Assembly (NCBI GenBank): GCA_013398295.1
Contig: VZSF01000660.1
Coordinates: 184,734 to 248,733 of the forward strand
Source: Chionis minor
Taxonomy: Eukaryota > Chordata > Aves > Charadriiformes > Chionididae
Direction: 5' to 3'
DNA: 64,000 bases
The position numbers and the translations under genes are program-made. The notes below the pieces were generated by a model. The model searched no databases, was not told where the DNA came from, and was given only the letters and a program-made list of their open reading frames with translations. This document shows positions 11,701 through 24,600 of the stretch, piece after piece; the stretch's first letter is position 1, and each line of letters starts with the position of its first letter.

Positions 11701-14700
11701 CTGGAAGAAAGCAAGGAAGGTGTGGAATATAGTTAAGAACGAAGATTTATGTCTGTTGTTCCATCAAGCCAATGTTCATGTTGAATCCGTATGCCACCAG
11801 GAAAACTAGTGTATCTGGCTTCCTTGCCTACCTGGGACTGTGCCTTTCAGAACACTATAGTGTTTGTTCAGTGCAATGTTGCTTACCCATACAATTAAAA
11901 ATCATAGGATTGACCTCTTCAGAATCAAGAAATTAGTTTCAAATAATGAAAATCAGTAATACAAATAAATAATTAAACTGGTTAATTTTTCGTTGCCTTC
12001 TGACTTCTGATTCTCGGGTTGCAGTAAGATTGCACATGCAAGCTTTTTCTGCAATTAACTATCAGCTTTCTTTTAAATAAAATCTAAGGTTCTCCAGTAG
12101 AGTCAAGACACTAGACATCGGAATTTGATGGGAGAAGCTCTCAATAAATTCATTGGAACTGGCAGTGCCGTTGATGGCAATAAGTATTTCTAAGTTTTGT
12201 CTGTAGGGTATGGAGGGTGATGATGTATTTGTGGAGAAGAGGATCGTTCATTATTGAAAATGTTCTGACAGCAGGGTGGGCTTAAACATAAAACAAAATG
12301 AAAAACATATTAATTGCTCTTTTTTACTACATTAGTTAGTCAGAAAAGTGATTCATATATGATGAGCCCCACCTTTGTGCTAAGTTAGTGAGTTACAGCA
12401 GAGACAACTTGCTGAATTCCAGTTCCAGAAAATAATTTTCTAATTATTAGTTCTTTAGGTGCTATTCTGAATCTGAAAGACAAGCTGGGCTACATCTCCC
12501 TTTTTCACATTCAGTAAAAAGGTCTCAAAACAAAATACTGTGAGCTTTGTGATCTAATAAGCCTCTGCTCCAAGACTCGAATGTTATAGAGTCTTCTTAA
12601 ATACTCAGTTTTATTATGCATCCTTGTTTATAGAAGGCTGTGCAAGGCTATGGGAATTATATTGGGTAACTGAGGAGGTATGGTGCTCCATTCAAAATAA
12701 ATAAATCTCCTAAAACTTAAAAATATATGATTCTGTTAAGTAAAAACATGCCATTATCTGATCATAACCTCATTTAATGCAGTACCAATAGGCTAAGGAC
12801 AATTAGTGCCATCTGAAAGGCATTATGTGCTTAGAAGACAGGGGAAAAAACAGTGTGGCTATTATCTGGTCTGCCCTGAGGCAGAGGTGGGCTGTTACAG
12901 CAGAAGTGTTTGGAAAGCACCTGGGGTTCCTGCTAGATACCGTGGAATAGGGAAAGAAGGCAATGCAAGACACCCTGGATGACTGTGATACAATTACCAG
13001 ATAAATGTCAATTAATTATACTGTAATCTCTGCAAATCTCCCCTCACCGGAGAGTTAAAGCCAAACCCACAGTTTCTCAGATGGTGGGAATAAAGTCTGT
13101 TGAGGTCAGGGGATTTGGACTGGTTTAAACTTGAGGAGAATCTGCCCAGCCAGGTTCTTTAAAGACACTCAGGGTAATAACCAGTAATAAGTAGTCAGTA
13201 AGAAAAAGTGTACATGTCAAAACCAATCACTATCCAAAGAAGGTATTTTAGTCACAATAGTTTTTAGTTTCAGCATAAAACCTCATTTTGTGTGACAGAC
13301 CTTGCTAAATACTGTTTTAATGATAATAACTCGGTGTGTTTCCATATCTAGAAACAACCTGCACTGAAAATCCTGACAGCTAGCTGAGAAGGAGTATGTG
13401 AAATCTGCTAAGGTGGCCAAGATGCTGTGAGATAGAATACAAAGGCAAAAAGCACCACATAGTCCAGATTTATCTCTACTGAAGTGACTTATCTGTGGGA
13501 TATACTGGAATGAGTTTGCCTCCCAAAGAAGGAAAAAACTACCCAGATGAGAATTTCTGCTTTGAAATGCCTTGTATAAACGTCACTTCTCTGCATGTAG
13601 AGAAGTTCTGATATTTCAAGGCTTCTCTCTCACCCTCTTCTGAGTTGTCACTCTAAACTGTTTATAGTGTTCCTGAAGCACGGGTTAAGTAGAGGAGAAA
13701 GCGCCCCAGCTATGGAGAGCTGAGGAGGAGGGAGGGCAGCCACTGGAAACAGTGTTTATTGACGAGGAGTGAAAGCATGCATGCAGCAGGATAATGAGCT
13801 TTTGAGCTCAACTGTGACCAAGAGGAACTGAGCTATCGCCTTCCCCGATCGCTAATGAAACAAGTGTAATTTCCTCATCAACATTGGATTCTGTTTAACG
13901 ACTCCCTGCTGTTGCCATCACCAGCCCTCTGCAGGCTCTATGCTCCTCTGTGTAAACTGCAGCTCCCTTCAGCGGATGCTTGCTTTGCCAAAACAGTTTG
14001 CAGAAACTTGATGGCCTTTCTGGGAAAGAGGAAGAATTGGGGTGGGGATCAAAGGTGCTCCGTTACCTGTGCAGGAAACATCTCTCAGACACATAGGTTA
14101 TGTGCAGCACAATACCTGATTAATCCATCTTTGAGTGACTAACCCCTGCGTTTTCAAGTGTATTCTCAGAGACTACTGGCTTTCATCCACATCTACTGCC
14201 TGCGATCTGAAGTTACAGGCAAGGGCAAATGCAGGACGTGTATCTTACCACATCATCTGCATAAACCTCAGAGATATTTGCATGCATGACTGACCATGTT
14301 GCATGGATATACTGCTACTGGAGACAAGCTCTTCTTTAGACTATACAAGTAGAAGTCTAGTGAAAGGTTGTCATGGATAGAACAGAGCAGGTTTGGTTAC
14401 CACTGGTCAAACAATCTTCTCAGAAACAGTTTTCCACTGGAAAATGCTGTCTCATCGAAATGGAAATGTGTGGCACGAGCTTGTCGGCTTCAATGGAGTT
14501 TTGGAAAGAAAAGTTCTGAAATGATTGCAAATTGAGACAAAGTATTATGTTTCAACTTTCTTGTTTTGTTTCATTTTGCCTTTCTCATCTCATTTAATTT
14601 CCTTTCAACTCTCTTATTATTTTAATATGTCTTGACATCTAGAACATGTTGACGTTATTGAAATGTTTCATCCTGATGTTTGCAAATTGAACCATTTCAA

Positions 14701-17616
14701 GATTCTGACTCCTCATCCCAGTGCAAGATGAAAACAAATGTCAAAAAATCAGAGTTTTGCATGCGTTGGAAGTTCTGATTTCTGACCAGTTCTATTTTTA
14801 GCTCTGCGCCTTTATTTAGAGAAGACAGAGCGTCTTTCTCAGATTCACTCGCATCTGGACAGTAAGGTTTGTTTGCCTGTCAGTATGTTTCTGAAAGATG
14901 CTCCCCGAGTGGTCATCTTGCTGGCTTCTTGTTTCCCATGTAGTTACAGCACGGACCCCTGATCTTTCTTGGCCTGTGGGCACGTAACAAACCGTTGGCA
15001 ACATCATATTTGTTTTCTCTGCTCAACCTGGACTCTTAACAGAGGTTGCGAGCAAGCACAGAGGATCGATCTCATGAGGCCTATATTCTGTGCAATCTGT
15101 GCTCTGGGAACCTTTACTAACAGTATTTCTTGGTATCTGTATTTAAATCTTGGCACGTTTAGTCTTCTAATACAGAAACCATGAGGCATGAAGTGAGCCT
15201 AGCAGGTGGCAGGTTCAGAACAAATAAGGGAGGTAGTTTTCACACAATATGTAGTTAAGCTGCAGAACTTCGTGCCGTAGGTTACTACAGATGTTAAAGG
15301 CTTATATGGGTTCAAGAGATGCTGTTTAAGTTTGTGGAGGGTAAACCTACTGAGGATGTTTAATACTAAATAGAAGGATACTACGTCTGGCTTAGGAAGT
15401 CTCTGAGCTGCAACTTGTTGCAGGCTGGGAGAACTTTTGAGAAAGTACCAATACATGCTTGCTCTGCTCTTATAACCTTCCCCAGGCATTCACTTCTCAC
15501 CCCTGACAGAGAGTAGTGGCTGCAGAGATCTGCAGTGCGACCCATTAAAGCCAAGTCTTATGTTCCTTCCCAGGAAGTCTCTTTGTCTCCAGCTTGTTGG
15601 CTTCAGCCACATTAGAAGACAGGAATAGAAGGGCTGCCAGGCTGGGTCTGGCCAGTGGGGCATGACTGAAGCAGCCAGAACTTGATGAGCTGTGGAAAGA
15701 TGTAGTAACTGCTGCAGGATGCCCCACTATGCCACCAGAAAACCTTCCTCTAATTGAACATTGACATCAGATTTAATGTAAAGCTATCCATTTGAGTTGA
15801 ATAACCTCTTTTTCTTTGAAGTATAACTCAACTTATTTATCATCCTGTTCCTTTTCTTTCTGGAGGTATTTGTGTGGCTTTGGGGACATTGCTGTCTTAT
15901 GGATAAGCAGCCTCCACATTAAGGAGCTGAAATACCCTGTTCTTGGATAAGTGACCCCTTTGATTAGTGGTCTTAAAATTTTTGTCCCAGTTTAGATGTC
16001 AGTATCATCCTTGTGATGAGGATGTTAAACTTACACAGCAGTCATCAAACAGTTGAGAACCTGAGAAGAGCCTGTTTTTTGGAAGTACCTATTCTATTAA
16101 TCATTTCTATATGCCATGACCTTCTGTAAGTTTTGACCTATAACTGACTTAAATGTTGACAACTGAGTCCACTTACTGTAACTGTGTGGGATTTTTTAAT
16201 TGATTTATATTGTCTTAGTGCTTCTCTGATTCTGGAGCCAAACCATGTCCCTGAAAAACTTAGTGTAGAGATGCCCCAAAATTTGCCAACCCTGCACCAC
16301 CGCAAAAGTTAAGCAACTATACCAAGGGACTAAAGTTGGGGTGAGGAGGGGACCAATTCACTGTCTTTTCCTGACCTGGAGGTCAATCACATCACCTTCA
16401 CAGCACAGCCCGAGATTTTGCTGTACCTTAGGATCATAAGCAGTAGGTAGCTTGTGAGCTCTGGAATGTGACGATAGGTATTAGCCAGTACCTCATGCTA
16501 TATAAGCAGTGATTTGTCATTTAAAGATGTTAATGCTTTGTCCTGCAAACATTTCCTATCAGTGATGTTTTCACTATCGTCACTGCGGTGTATGTTCATT
16601 TAGCTAGCTGTTCTGAGATTTGGATGAGGGTTAAGTTAGGCTTTTCACTCATAAGCCCTGCCAAATCATATCATAGTGATTTAAGAGCTTTCTGTCCTCA
16701 GCTCTCTGCTGCTTCAGTTCTGGAGTCATCCCTCCAGTAGCAGAGGCTGTAGAATGGACTGTGCTTGTTAGCCAACCCAGGGCAGTAACAGAAACAGAAA
16801 CCAGCGGCAGATGAAGCTCCGAGTTCTGAGCTACCATGGCTGAGAAACAAAAGTCCTGCCTCTTCATTTATCTACTGGGGATAACTGTTACCAGAGGAGT
16901 GCGGACTAGAGCCTGGGGAAATAAACTCTTCAGTTGTCCTAGGTAAATAGCCTCTCTTCTCCCTAACCACTGGGAGAATCCATTTGCCAAGAGAAAGTAT
17001 TTCTCCAAAGGCATCGGGTAGCAAAGAAACAGTTTGCCTTTGGATGTAGGATTAGGCAGATAGTTTCTTGGATTGGAGACGCTATCTTACAAACAGGAGG
17101 TGGGTAAGTAGTTGGTTGTTGAAAGTGAATAGTTAGTTGCTCCTGAAATGCTGTTACTCATTGCTGAGTTCTTAGCTAGTTTAGGCTGTGGACAATAGGT
17201 CTCCAAAAACTGCAGGTATTAAATTACCATTGATGATTTTCAGTTTGATGTCCTGGCTTTAGATAGAAGGTAAGTTGTTACCCTAAGTTAGTGGATAGCT
17301 GAATATCCTGAGCCATGAGCAGTACATAATAATCTGCACGGGTCATTGGAAAATAATTACATTAGTTAATGAATACTAAGGTTAATTAATTACCAATTAA
17401 TTGCGACAGGTTATAGATAGCTAGTTGCCCATAGCAGCAGTGAATCAGTTACTAGGGAGAAATAGATATGTTAACAGAAGGGGTTGTTAGCTATATTGGT
17501 TATAGGCACCTGATGATTTCTTTATGAAAAGAATAGACCTTAATATCAGCAAAGCCAACTGTGAAAGCTCTTACAATGATAGCACATGTATGCACCATGA
17601 CTGAAGTCTGACTTAC
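11701..17616 (-). other. PAX2: PAX2 intron between the exons at 17617 and 11700
   Basis: This 5.9-kb intron was searched by eye for the 83-nt alternative exon known near the 3' end of mammalian PAX2; none was recognised. AT-rich blocks with CAATTAATTATA-type motifs (about 12975-13045), a non-repetitive block at 13785-13905 and a TAGTT/TTAATTAA-rich stretch (about 17040-17460) could be regulatory or old repeat. There is no other gene. Confidence 0.75.
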
Positions 17617-17718
17617 CAGGAACCATTCCTGCAAGAGTTGAGGTTGGGTAGCTGCCTTGTCCAGTTGGGGGAACATGGGGTGGGTAGCCAGGCAAGGTGG
17701 TGCTTGCCATATCACGAC
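17617..17718 (-). CDS. PAX2: PAX2 exon: [14 protein letters not shown] segment (human exon 9 equivalent)
   Basis: This 102-nt, phase 1-1 exon encodes (G)[18 protein letters not shown], then [15 protein letters not shown] and the first base of a glycine codon. It is part of the C-terminal transactivation region and one of the best conserved blocks among PAX2, PAX5 and PAX8. RDMAST and [10 protein letters not shown] match PAX2; the PAX5 counterpart reads RDLAST and differs in the second half. The acceptor is ttccctttgcag and the donor gtaagtca. It is preceded by the cassette exon at 21453-21662 and followed by a 5.9-kb intron. Confidence 0.97.
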
Positions 17719-20700
17719 CTGCAAAGGGAAGGAATCGGGACAAGTGATCAATAGGGATAAGATCATTCAATATTGATTTGATATCACCTTTTGTCCCACT
17801 GTCACATGACTGGCACCTTGATAGGCAAGTGCTGTGCCACCTTCTCTGACATAAGTGCTGTCCATCTGCTGAAAATTTTGGGGGAAGATTGTGGCACTTT
17901 TGATCTCACACTCTAAGGATGCATGTTAAAACTTAGCTTTGTGTGGCTCAAAAGAATTTATTTTGTAGCATTGTAGATTTTGGATCTATTTTAACTAAAT
18001 CAAAATGGCCCCGAGCTGCACAGAGAATGGCAGCATATTCATTGCCAGAGTAGCTGAGGTCCTATCTATATGCAGTAGATGCAGTTCCAAAACTGTGGTG
18101 ATGTTGCTTTAGGGCATGATCAATGTGCAAGGCATTGGAAAGCGATCCAAGAGTTTTCTGTGCCTGTCTCTCTTCCCACCTCTGCCATTCGCCTGCTGAT
18201 GATTTTAGGCAAGTCACTTCACCTCTCTGTGCTTCTTTTTATGCTGCAAACTCTTTGGTGCAAGGGCACACTTTTAGTACATTTGCACAGTGCTTAGCAA
18301 GAGATCAATACTGGTTGGACTCCTTCCAGGTGCTAGTGTAATATACATAATAATAGGATCATGCGAATTAGTTTGAGTCCCACTTCATTTTTATCACAGG
18401 TGCAAGTTTTTGTTAGTAATACTTAAAGCTGCGCTATCTTTACTCCACCAAAGAAGTAGAGAGGGGTGTGGACTGGGTGGATGATTGTAGTTTATTTTTC
18501 ATCTCTTAGGAAGTGCAGCTGGAGGCTTCTTGGTTGATGCCAGAGGCATTTCCTCATTTGGACTGGTTAGCCTGAAAATGGGCCAGCCAGAAGGGCATTT
18601 GCTGTTAGTGCTTATTGCATTTAAATGAACTAAAATCATCTCAGAAGCTGCTGGGAGTTTCAAGCCAAAACCAAAAAAAAAAAAAAAGAAAAAAAGAAAA
18701 AAAAACCCAAATAAATTAAGATAATCTTTCCCCCACAGCTGCTGGGAGATTTACAGCTCAACCTCCAGCACTGCCTACTGAGATCTCGGGCCATTCCAGG
18801 CATCCAAAGCCTTTCACATTCCCTAGGTGAACTGTAGCTCACCAAGAAGCTTGTGTCTTCTGTTAAATTTTGCCTGTTCTAACTGGAGGGCTGGAGTCTG
18901 TTTCACCTTTAGAAGGGACAGGTTAAGTATGGCCCACTAACACCACTGGAGTCACTGGAACTGTGCTGGGATATGCCAGTGAAAGAAGACTAAGAGTTGC
19001 TTTAGCTCTACTAGTGGCAGAATGGTAACTGATACAGCAGGCCCTGGAACAAGCATGAACCTTGGCTGGGGAATCAGGAATAGATAGCAGTTACAGAGCA
19101 AAGCAAAAACAAATCAACGTGGAGCATTAACCTGAAGAGAGGAAGTTTCTCTGGGATGAGGTAGGCTAAATCAGTGCCGTTGCTTTCACCAGTCCCGACT
19201 AAAGATTACTGAGGTGATTTGCTCAAGAAAAAAGAAATGCGAGTTCACTCTTTCTCCCTGAAGAGCTTCCTGATCAGTGGTTGATGATCTTAGCTCACCT
19301 CCTCTTAGTTAGTGGCACAGAACTACCAGACAACGGCTGAGCTGTTTCCCAGCCACTCCGCGATATTGATTGAAAAATATATATATAATGCCTCAGGGAT
19401 TTATATTCTACACTCTTCTATTCCTTTATCACCATCATTCCTTTAGTGATTTGTAGCTGTGTGTTAAATGTGTTAATCTGTATGATTACCACCTACTAGA
19501 TGCAGGTTGGGTGTTTTTTTTTCTCACATTCTTTTAAGGCAAGAAAGTTTTATGCTTAAAAGTCATGTTCTTTTGGTTTTGTTTATTGACTAGCCTGAGA
19601 AATAACAACAGGTGATGAGTGAGAAAACAGTGTCACTGAAAAGTTAGAGAGAACATTATGTAGCAGCAGGCAAAATGAATTTATTTTGACACTTCCATTC
19701 AGGTGGGAACACATACACACTCACTCTGCTACTCCATCTATGCACATACGCCCCTGTGTTTTTACTCAGACACGAGCACACAGAGGCTGATGTTAAAAAC
19801 TCGATGTGGAAAATTCATTGGCAAGTGATCATCTATCAAAATCCCAATCTTGAAAAAGAAGGTAACAAATACAGTTTCAGCAACATGAATGAGTCCCACA
19901 GAGGGACTCTTAAAATGCTGTAACATACAAGCAGGCCCCTTCCATTACCTCCTCTCATTACAAACAGGTAGACGGGATTATTATACTCTTATACTCCAGG
20001 GCTATGACAAAGCTAGCACCTATCCTGCTCATAACATACTTCCAACTCCAGCCATTCTCCCTTCTCCAAGAGCCTTCTGAGTGAGGAACAGCACCTTCAT
20101 CACTATGACACTGTTTGAGCTTTTGAACGCTTTCTCCCATTTGTCTCTCTCCATAAGGGTCCTAAGGCAGGTGCCTCTCCTGAAACACAGTGCCTTCTAG
20201 GCTACGGGGTGGTCATATATGACTGCATCCCCAGAGAACTATATTGTTGGAGAGATTCCTTGGCTTAGGAAGTGCCCAGAGCTCACAGGCTCTTACTAGC
20301 TGCAGTAAGACTGGACCAGGACAGTGTTATGAATACAGAAGTCTTCTCTACTCTTACTTGCTGCTTTCCTACAGGGAGGTTTAGAAATGCAAATCTCACC
20401 TGACAAGACAAAGGGAGGATGTTAGGTCAAAAGAGAAAAATAATACAGGAACATAAAGGAGGCAGAGGTAAGTTGTGTTTCTTGAGCATTAGGAACTGTG
20501 TTCTGCACTAAGACTTTGTTCAGAAAAAGTCCAAATAACGTTCTTTGACAGTGGAGTGACAACAGCCTCAGTAGTCACGTAAAATGATACCCACTATTTC
20601 ATCCAAGCCACCCCTGAGCTTCTGCAGCAATGTTGCTTCAGTTACCTTGCACAGGAGTTTCACCTAGTACCTACCTGGAACTTGTCCTTCCTCCCCATCC

Positions 20701-21452
20701 TCCCCTCCAGCCTGCTGCTCCTAAGTGCTGCCATCTTCTGCAACCTGTTTCTTCCCTTCTGTCCTTCCCTTAAAGGCCACCTACCTCAGGTCTGTATTCC
20801 TTTGGCTGTAAGACATTATAGTCTCTCACCCACCCTTCCTGGTCTGGACATCCAGACGTGATGCCCTGTTTCTCAACCACTTGGTCTGCTGTGTAAAAGC
20901 ACCAGCTCGCATTGACACTCCCAAACCAGGTAGCTCAGATATTGCTCACAACATAGCTGTGGCAGTGCTCACCAGCTGCCTACGTACTTATCTAACTTAA
21001 TAGTTTGAGCAGCCCATGGTGGATGACCCAATCAGTCCTGGAGCTGGGCTGGGTTATTCCAGCTGCTATCGCCTGCCTCGGGTGAGCACGCAGTGCCCTT
21101 GCTGGGCCTACAGCACTCAGGGACAATATGAATGTTGAAGCAGCACAGGATTTTGCTGTAGGAGTGTTTCTAGACTAAGTCCCAGACCCATGCGACTGGG
21201 ACACCCAGTCACTTCTAGGTAGTTACAGCATCTTTTCCGATTTTATTCTACATAAGGAAGGACAGGCATGAAATCTGGTTGTGACTGTCCATGGAGTTGA
21301 GAACACACGCTGCATGCGCAGAATTGGAACGTGGTTGCTCTGGTTCCCACTTGCACTCAAAGAGCTTGCAGCATTTACTGGTTTCCCCGTCAGACGAAAC
21401 TGAACCCCTTGCCTGCAGCATCCCCACTGAGTTTGTGGCCAAGGCCGGTTAC
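17719..21452 (-). other. PAX2: PAX2 intron after the cassette exon
   Basis: This 3.7-kb sequence lies between the cassette exon and the RDMAST exon. It holds a MIR-like fragment at about 18080-18330 and an A-rich tract at 18670-18712. I see no coding segment. Confidence 0.75.
18080..18335 (+). repeat. MIR-like fragment, forward orientation
   Basis: The phrase ttaggcaagtcacttcacct followed by ctctgtgcttc is the typical MIR core text. It continues with actctttggtgcaagggcac and tttgcacagtgcttagca, a tail common in reptile copies. Confidence 0.55.
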
Positions 21453-21662
21453 CTGCTATCAGAGGCTGGCTGCTGGACTGCCCAAAGTGGGCACCATGAT
21501 GAAGGAAGGCACTGTAGCAAGGCGTGGACGCATCGTCTGAAAGGGCCATGTGGAAGGGCTGAAGATCAGCCTGCCCAGAGCCGACCGGCGTGGTGGGGGT
21601 GAAAGGGGTGAGAGAGGCTCCATGAGGCTCTTGCTTTATACTGAGGGGAGAGGAGAGGTTTT
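21453..21662 (-). CDS. PAX2: Probable extra PAX2 cassette exon related to the alternative exon of PAX8
   Basis: This 210-nt stretch lies in the PAX2 intron between the exons at 34083-34209 and 17617-17718. It has a pyrimidine-rich acceptor (tcccttaccctaccacag), a plausible donor (gcag|gtaacc), no stop in the gene frame, and is phase 1-1, so including or skipping it keeps the frame. It would encode (E)NLSSPLSIKQEPHGASLT, PFTPTTPVGSGQADLQPF, HMALSDDASTPCYSAFLHH and GAHFGQSSSQPLIAG, then join RDMAS. PAX8 has an alternatively spliced exon of about 63 residues at the same position with SPFAIKQE near its start and a GQ..LLSG-like end before its REM segment. The matching position, phase, IKQE motif and end make homology likely. 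It could add serine/threonine/proline-rich activation sequence. I do not know this exon from mammalian PAX2. Transcription is not shown by the sequence. Confidence 0.8.
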
Positions 21663-24600
21663 CTGTGGTAGGGTAAGGGATGGACACAGACAGACAAAGG
21701 GAACAGGGGGAGGAAGAGGAGGGTGGGGAAGGGAGGAGAGGAAGAACAAAATGGGTAAATGAAAATGGAGTGGTTAAAATCTACAGGGAAATTAATTTAA
21801 AAACAAAAATAAAAATAAAAAGGTTAGGAGTAGATCAGAGGAGCCAGTGCTGAGACAACAGCAGTAAATGCACCCGGGGGCTAGGCTCTGACTGCAGGGA
21901 TGCCTCTGCAGGGGCAGCAGGAGATGAGGAGAATGGAGTGCAGTGGCAGATGGGAGGAATGGGATGCAGGAAAAGGAGAGGTGAGGGAAGGAACATGCAG
22001 GAGAGGGAGGACAGGAAGAAGCGTAGGGCTGGGAAGGAGAAGAATGCTCTGAAGCTTCTGTGCTCCCTTTCCTGCTGCTTTCTCTCGCTGGCTGAGGGCG
22101 TGTGAAGATGCTACGCTTACACACTTTGGCCCAGGGAATTATACCACTTTGTCTCTTCAAACCCAAGGTAACCTTCCCCAGGAGAGCAGCAGGGATTATG
22201 AGCATCTGTTAAACAGGACGCTCGGTGTAATGGCCAAAGCCTCTCAAGCCAAACTCCATGAAAGCTTTGACAAAAAAGGTGTAGCTGAAGTTTGAGGTAG
22301 TTAAAATAAAGATGGGACCGTATAATTAATAGGTGGATAGACAGATCAATCAGTTGATCTTGTTCACAGTGGCACACTTTGGAGCTTTAACTATGAAAAC
22401 AGTCAGTACTGACTCTGGTTGTTCCCAGAGTACAGCGTTGCCAGGCAGATACCTTGACAGAGAGCTATAATGGAGGAGAGGAAATGGGGGGGACTTATAA
22501 AAGGTCTCATTTTCAATTGTTCTTTGTAGTGGACCTCCATTTCTGATGTGCACATTTGTACACCAGCTCCTAACTTGGCTGCCAAGTAAGAGGTTTGGGA
22601 ATTGGAGACCTCTGTGACCTAAAGCATGAGTACTCCAGAACACCCACTGTTGTTGGGTCAGCAGTAATAGAGTCCTGTATCTGAACACCTGAAAGAGAAG
22701 TATGGATGATGTGATCAGATGTGATCCAAATCATCTAGCAAGCCATCCACCCTCAGGTAAACAAATTAAAGCCAATAAATGAAAGCCATCTCTCTGCCGT
22801 GATAGCAAGTGTTGCCAATTGCCTAGGAAATAAGTTAGTTCTGGTGGTTTTGATTTATACAGAGAAATATAAATGTGACATATAATTAGGTCATAAATCT
22901 GACTTTGTTAATGTAGAACTGGCTTAATTAACTCCAGGCACCTTATTGTGAGGCTGCAATGCTCACCTAGACAATAAAGGGCTGGGCAGTTTCTATCCAT
23001 GAAGGCTGTTTATCCTGAGGCATTTGTTTCCTAAAGGTTTGCTACCTGGCAAAAATGATAGTTTGCCATCTGTGTTCTTCTCCAAGTACCTCTAACCTGG
23101 ACGGCCAGCAAAGGTCTCTGATCATTGAGACTCCTTTGCAGCAAAGACATATGTTCATGGTTTAGTTGATAGGGAAGGATCAGTCCTAGCCAAAAGGTGT
23201 ACAGTTCCTCTTTATTTAGTTTACTTATGTGAAGTCTCTGGTATGCTCAGTTAGGATTGTCATTTCTTCTCCCTTTTTGCTGTAGGAAGCTCCGTTTGGC
23301 AAGAACCTTTTGTGGAGGATATGGGGAACAGTAGCTGGAGTATCTGGTTCTCGCTGCAGTCAATTAGTGTCACCAAGAGTAGGCAGCACATCACTGCTCA
23401 GCTTCTGCTTTTTACAACTATACACTATCCTACAATCCTACCGGTGAGCCTTGACATGCTGGTGCCAGTCTCAGTAGATGGAGAATCCCCAAAGCTATTT
23501 TTTCTCTTGCATCCTCTATCATCAGATGGTAAGGACCGCACAGTTTTACCTTCAGGCCAGATAGGCAGAGTCACCACCAGCAGTTTGGGAGTGCTGAAGC
23601 CTTTATCCAAATAACGTTAATACTAGAGAATTTTGATAAATAGATCTATCTGCAGGCAGAGGGCCAAAAAGTTCCCCTTTTCAGGGGCTGCAAGTGAAGC
23701 GATATTTTTTCAAGGAAGCCATTTGACAGTCACACTTAAATAAGATGCTTAAATAAACTTGGGACATTTTGGTCCTGGGAATCTTCCAGGCTCCTTTTTC
23801 AGCTCTCCATACTGCGCAAGAGACAGCAGGTGTGGCGAACTGCTGGGGAAGAAAGGGCAGAGAAGAAGATGGGCACAGGAAGCATGAGTGGGCAGAAGCA
23901 AGACGTGCTATGGGCAGAGGTTAATCCTGTTTGCACAGCCCCCAGGCACATTGGGTTTCCTAGTCCCTCCCCTGCTTTATTTCTCTTTTAAAGCATGGAA
24001 TTTTCAGCTATAATCCTTCCTAAACCGCAGCATTTTTCAGGCACTCTGTGTAAGTGAAACCATAATCTCTGGTAAAACAGACCGCTTAAGCTGCTGTAGC
24101 ATTAGTCCAATCTGATCCAGCCCCTGGATTTCCGCTCTGCCCAGCCACCACGGAGAGGATTTTAGCCTGAAAGACTGTCTAAAACCTTTGCAATGGGAAC
24201 AACAGTGCTAGGCCTTGCCTTGCAAAGCTGAGAAGGGTTAAGGGACCAGGAGCTATTTGTCCCAGTGTTGTGAGGCTGTTAAAGCCCCTGTCAGACTCTC
24301 AGCGTAGATGAGCCCAGCCCTCCCTTGAACACATCAAGGCTTATGAAGAAAAATTCCTTGCACCTTACAGAGGCAGCACCACTTTCTCAGTGCAGGGGGA
24401 TAAAGAAGTCAACAGTAACATGGCAAAGAGACTGGGATACAATAATGCTAAACACTCTTCTCTCTCCGAGTAGTGGAGAGGCGAGGATAAGGTCAGACAG
24501 CGAATGATTGCACAACCAAAACTCAGACTTTTATGTGTCTATCTATCTATCTGTCTCTCTTTCCCTCTATGCTCCGAAACTGCACAGGTAGAACTTATAT

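Noticed and set aside
11701..17616. Possible 83-nt alternative exon known from mammalian PAX2
   Set aside because: I looked for the reverse complement of its conserved parts and saw no match. Absence cannot be proven by eye, so no feature is called.
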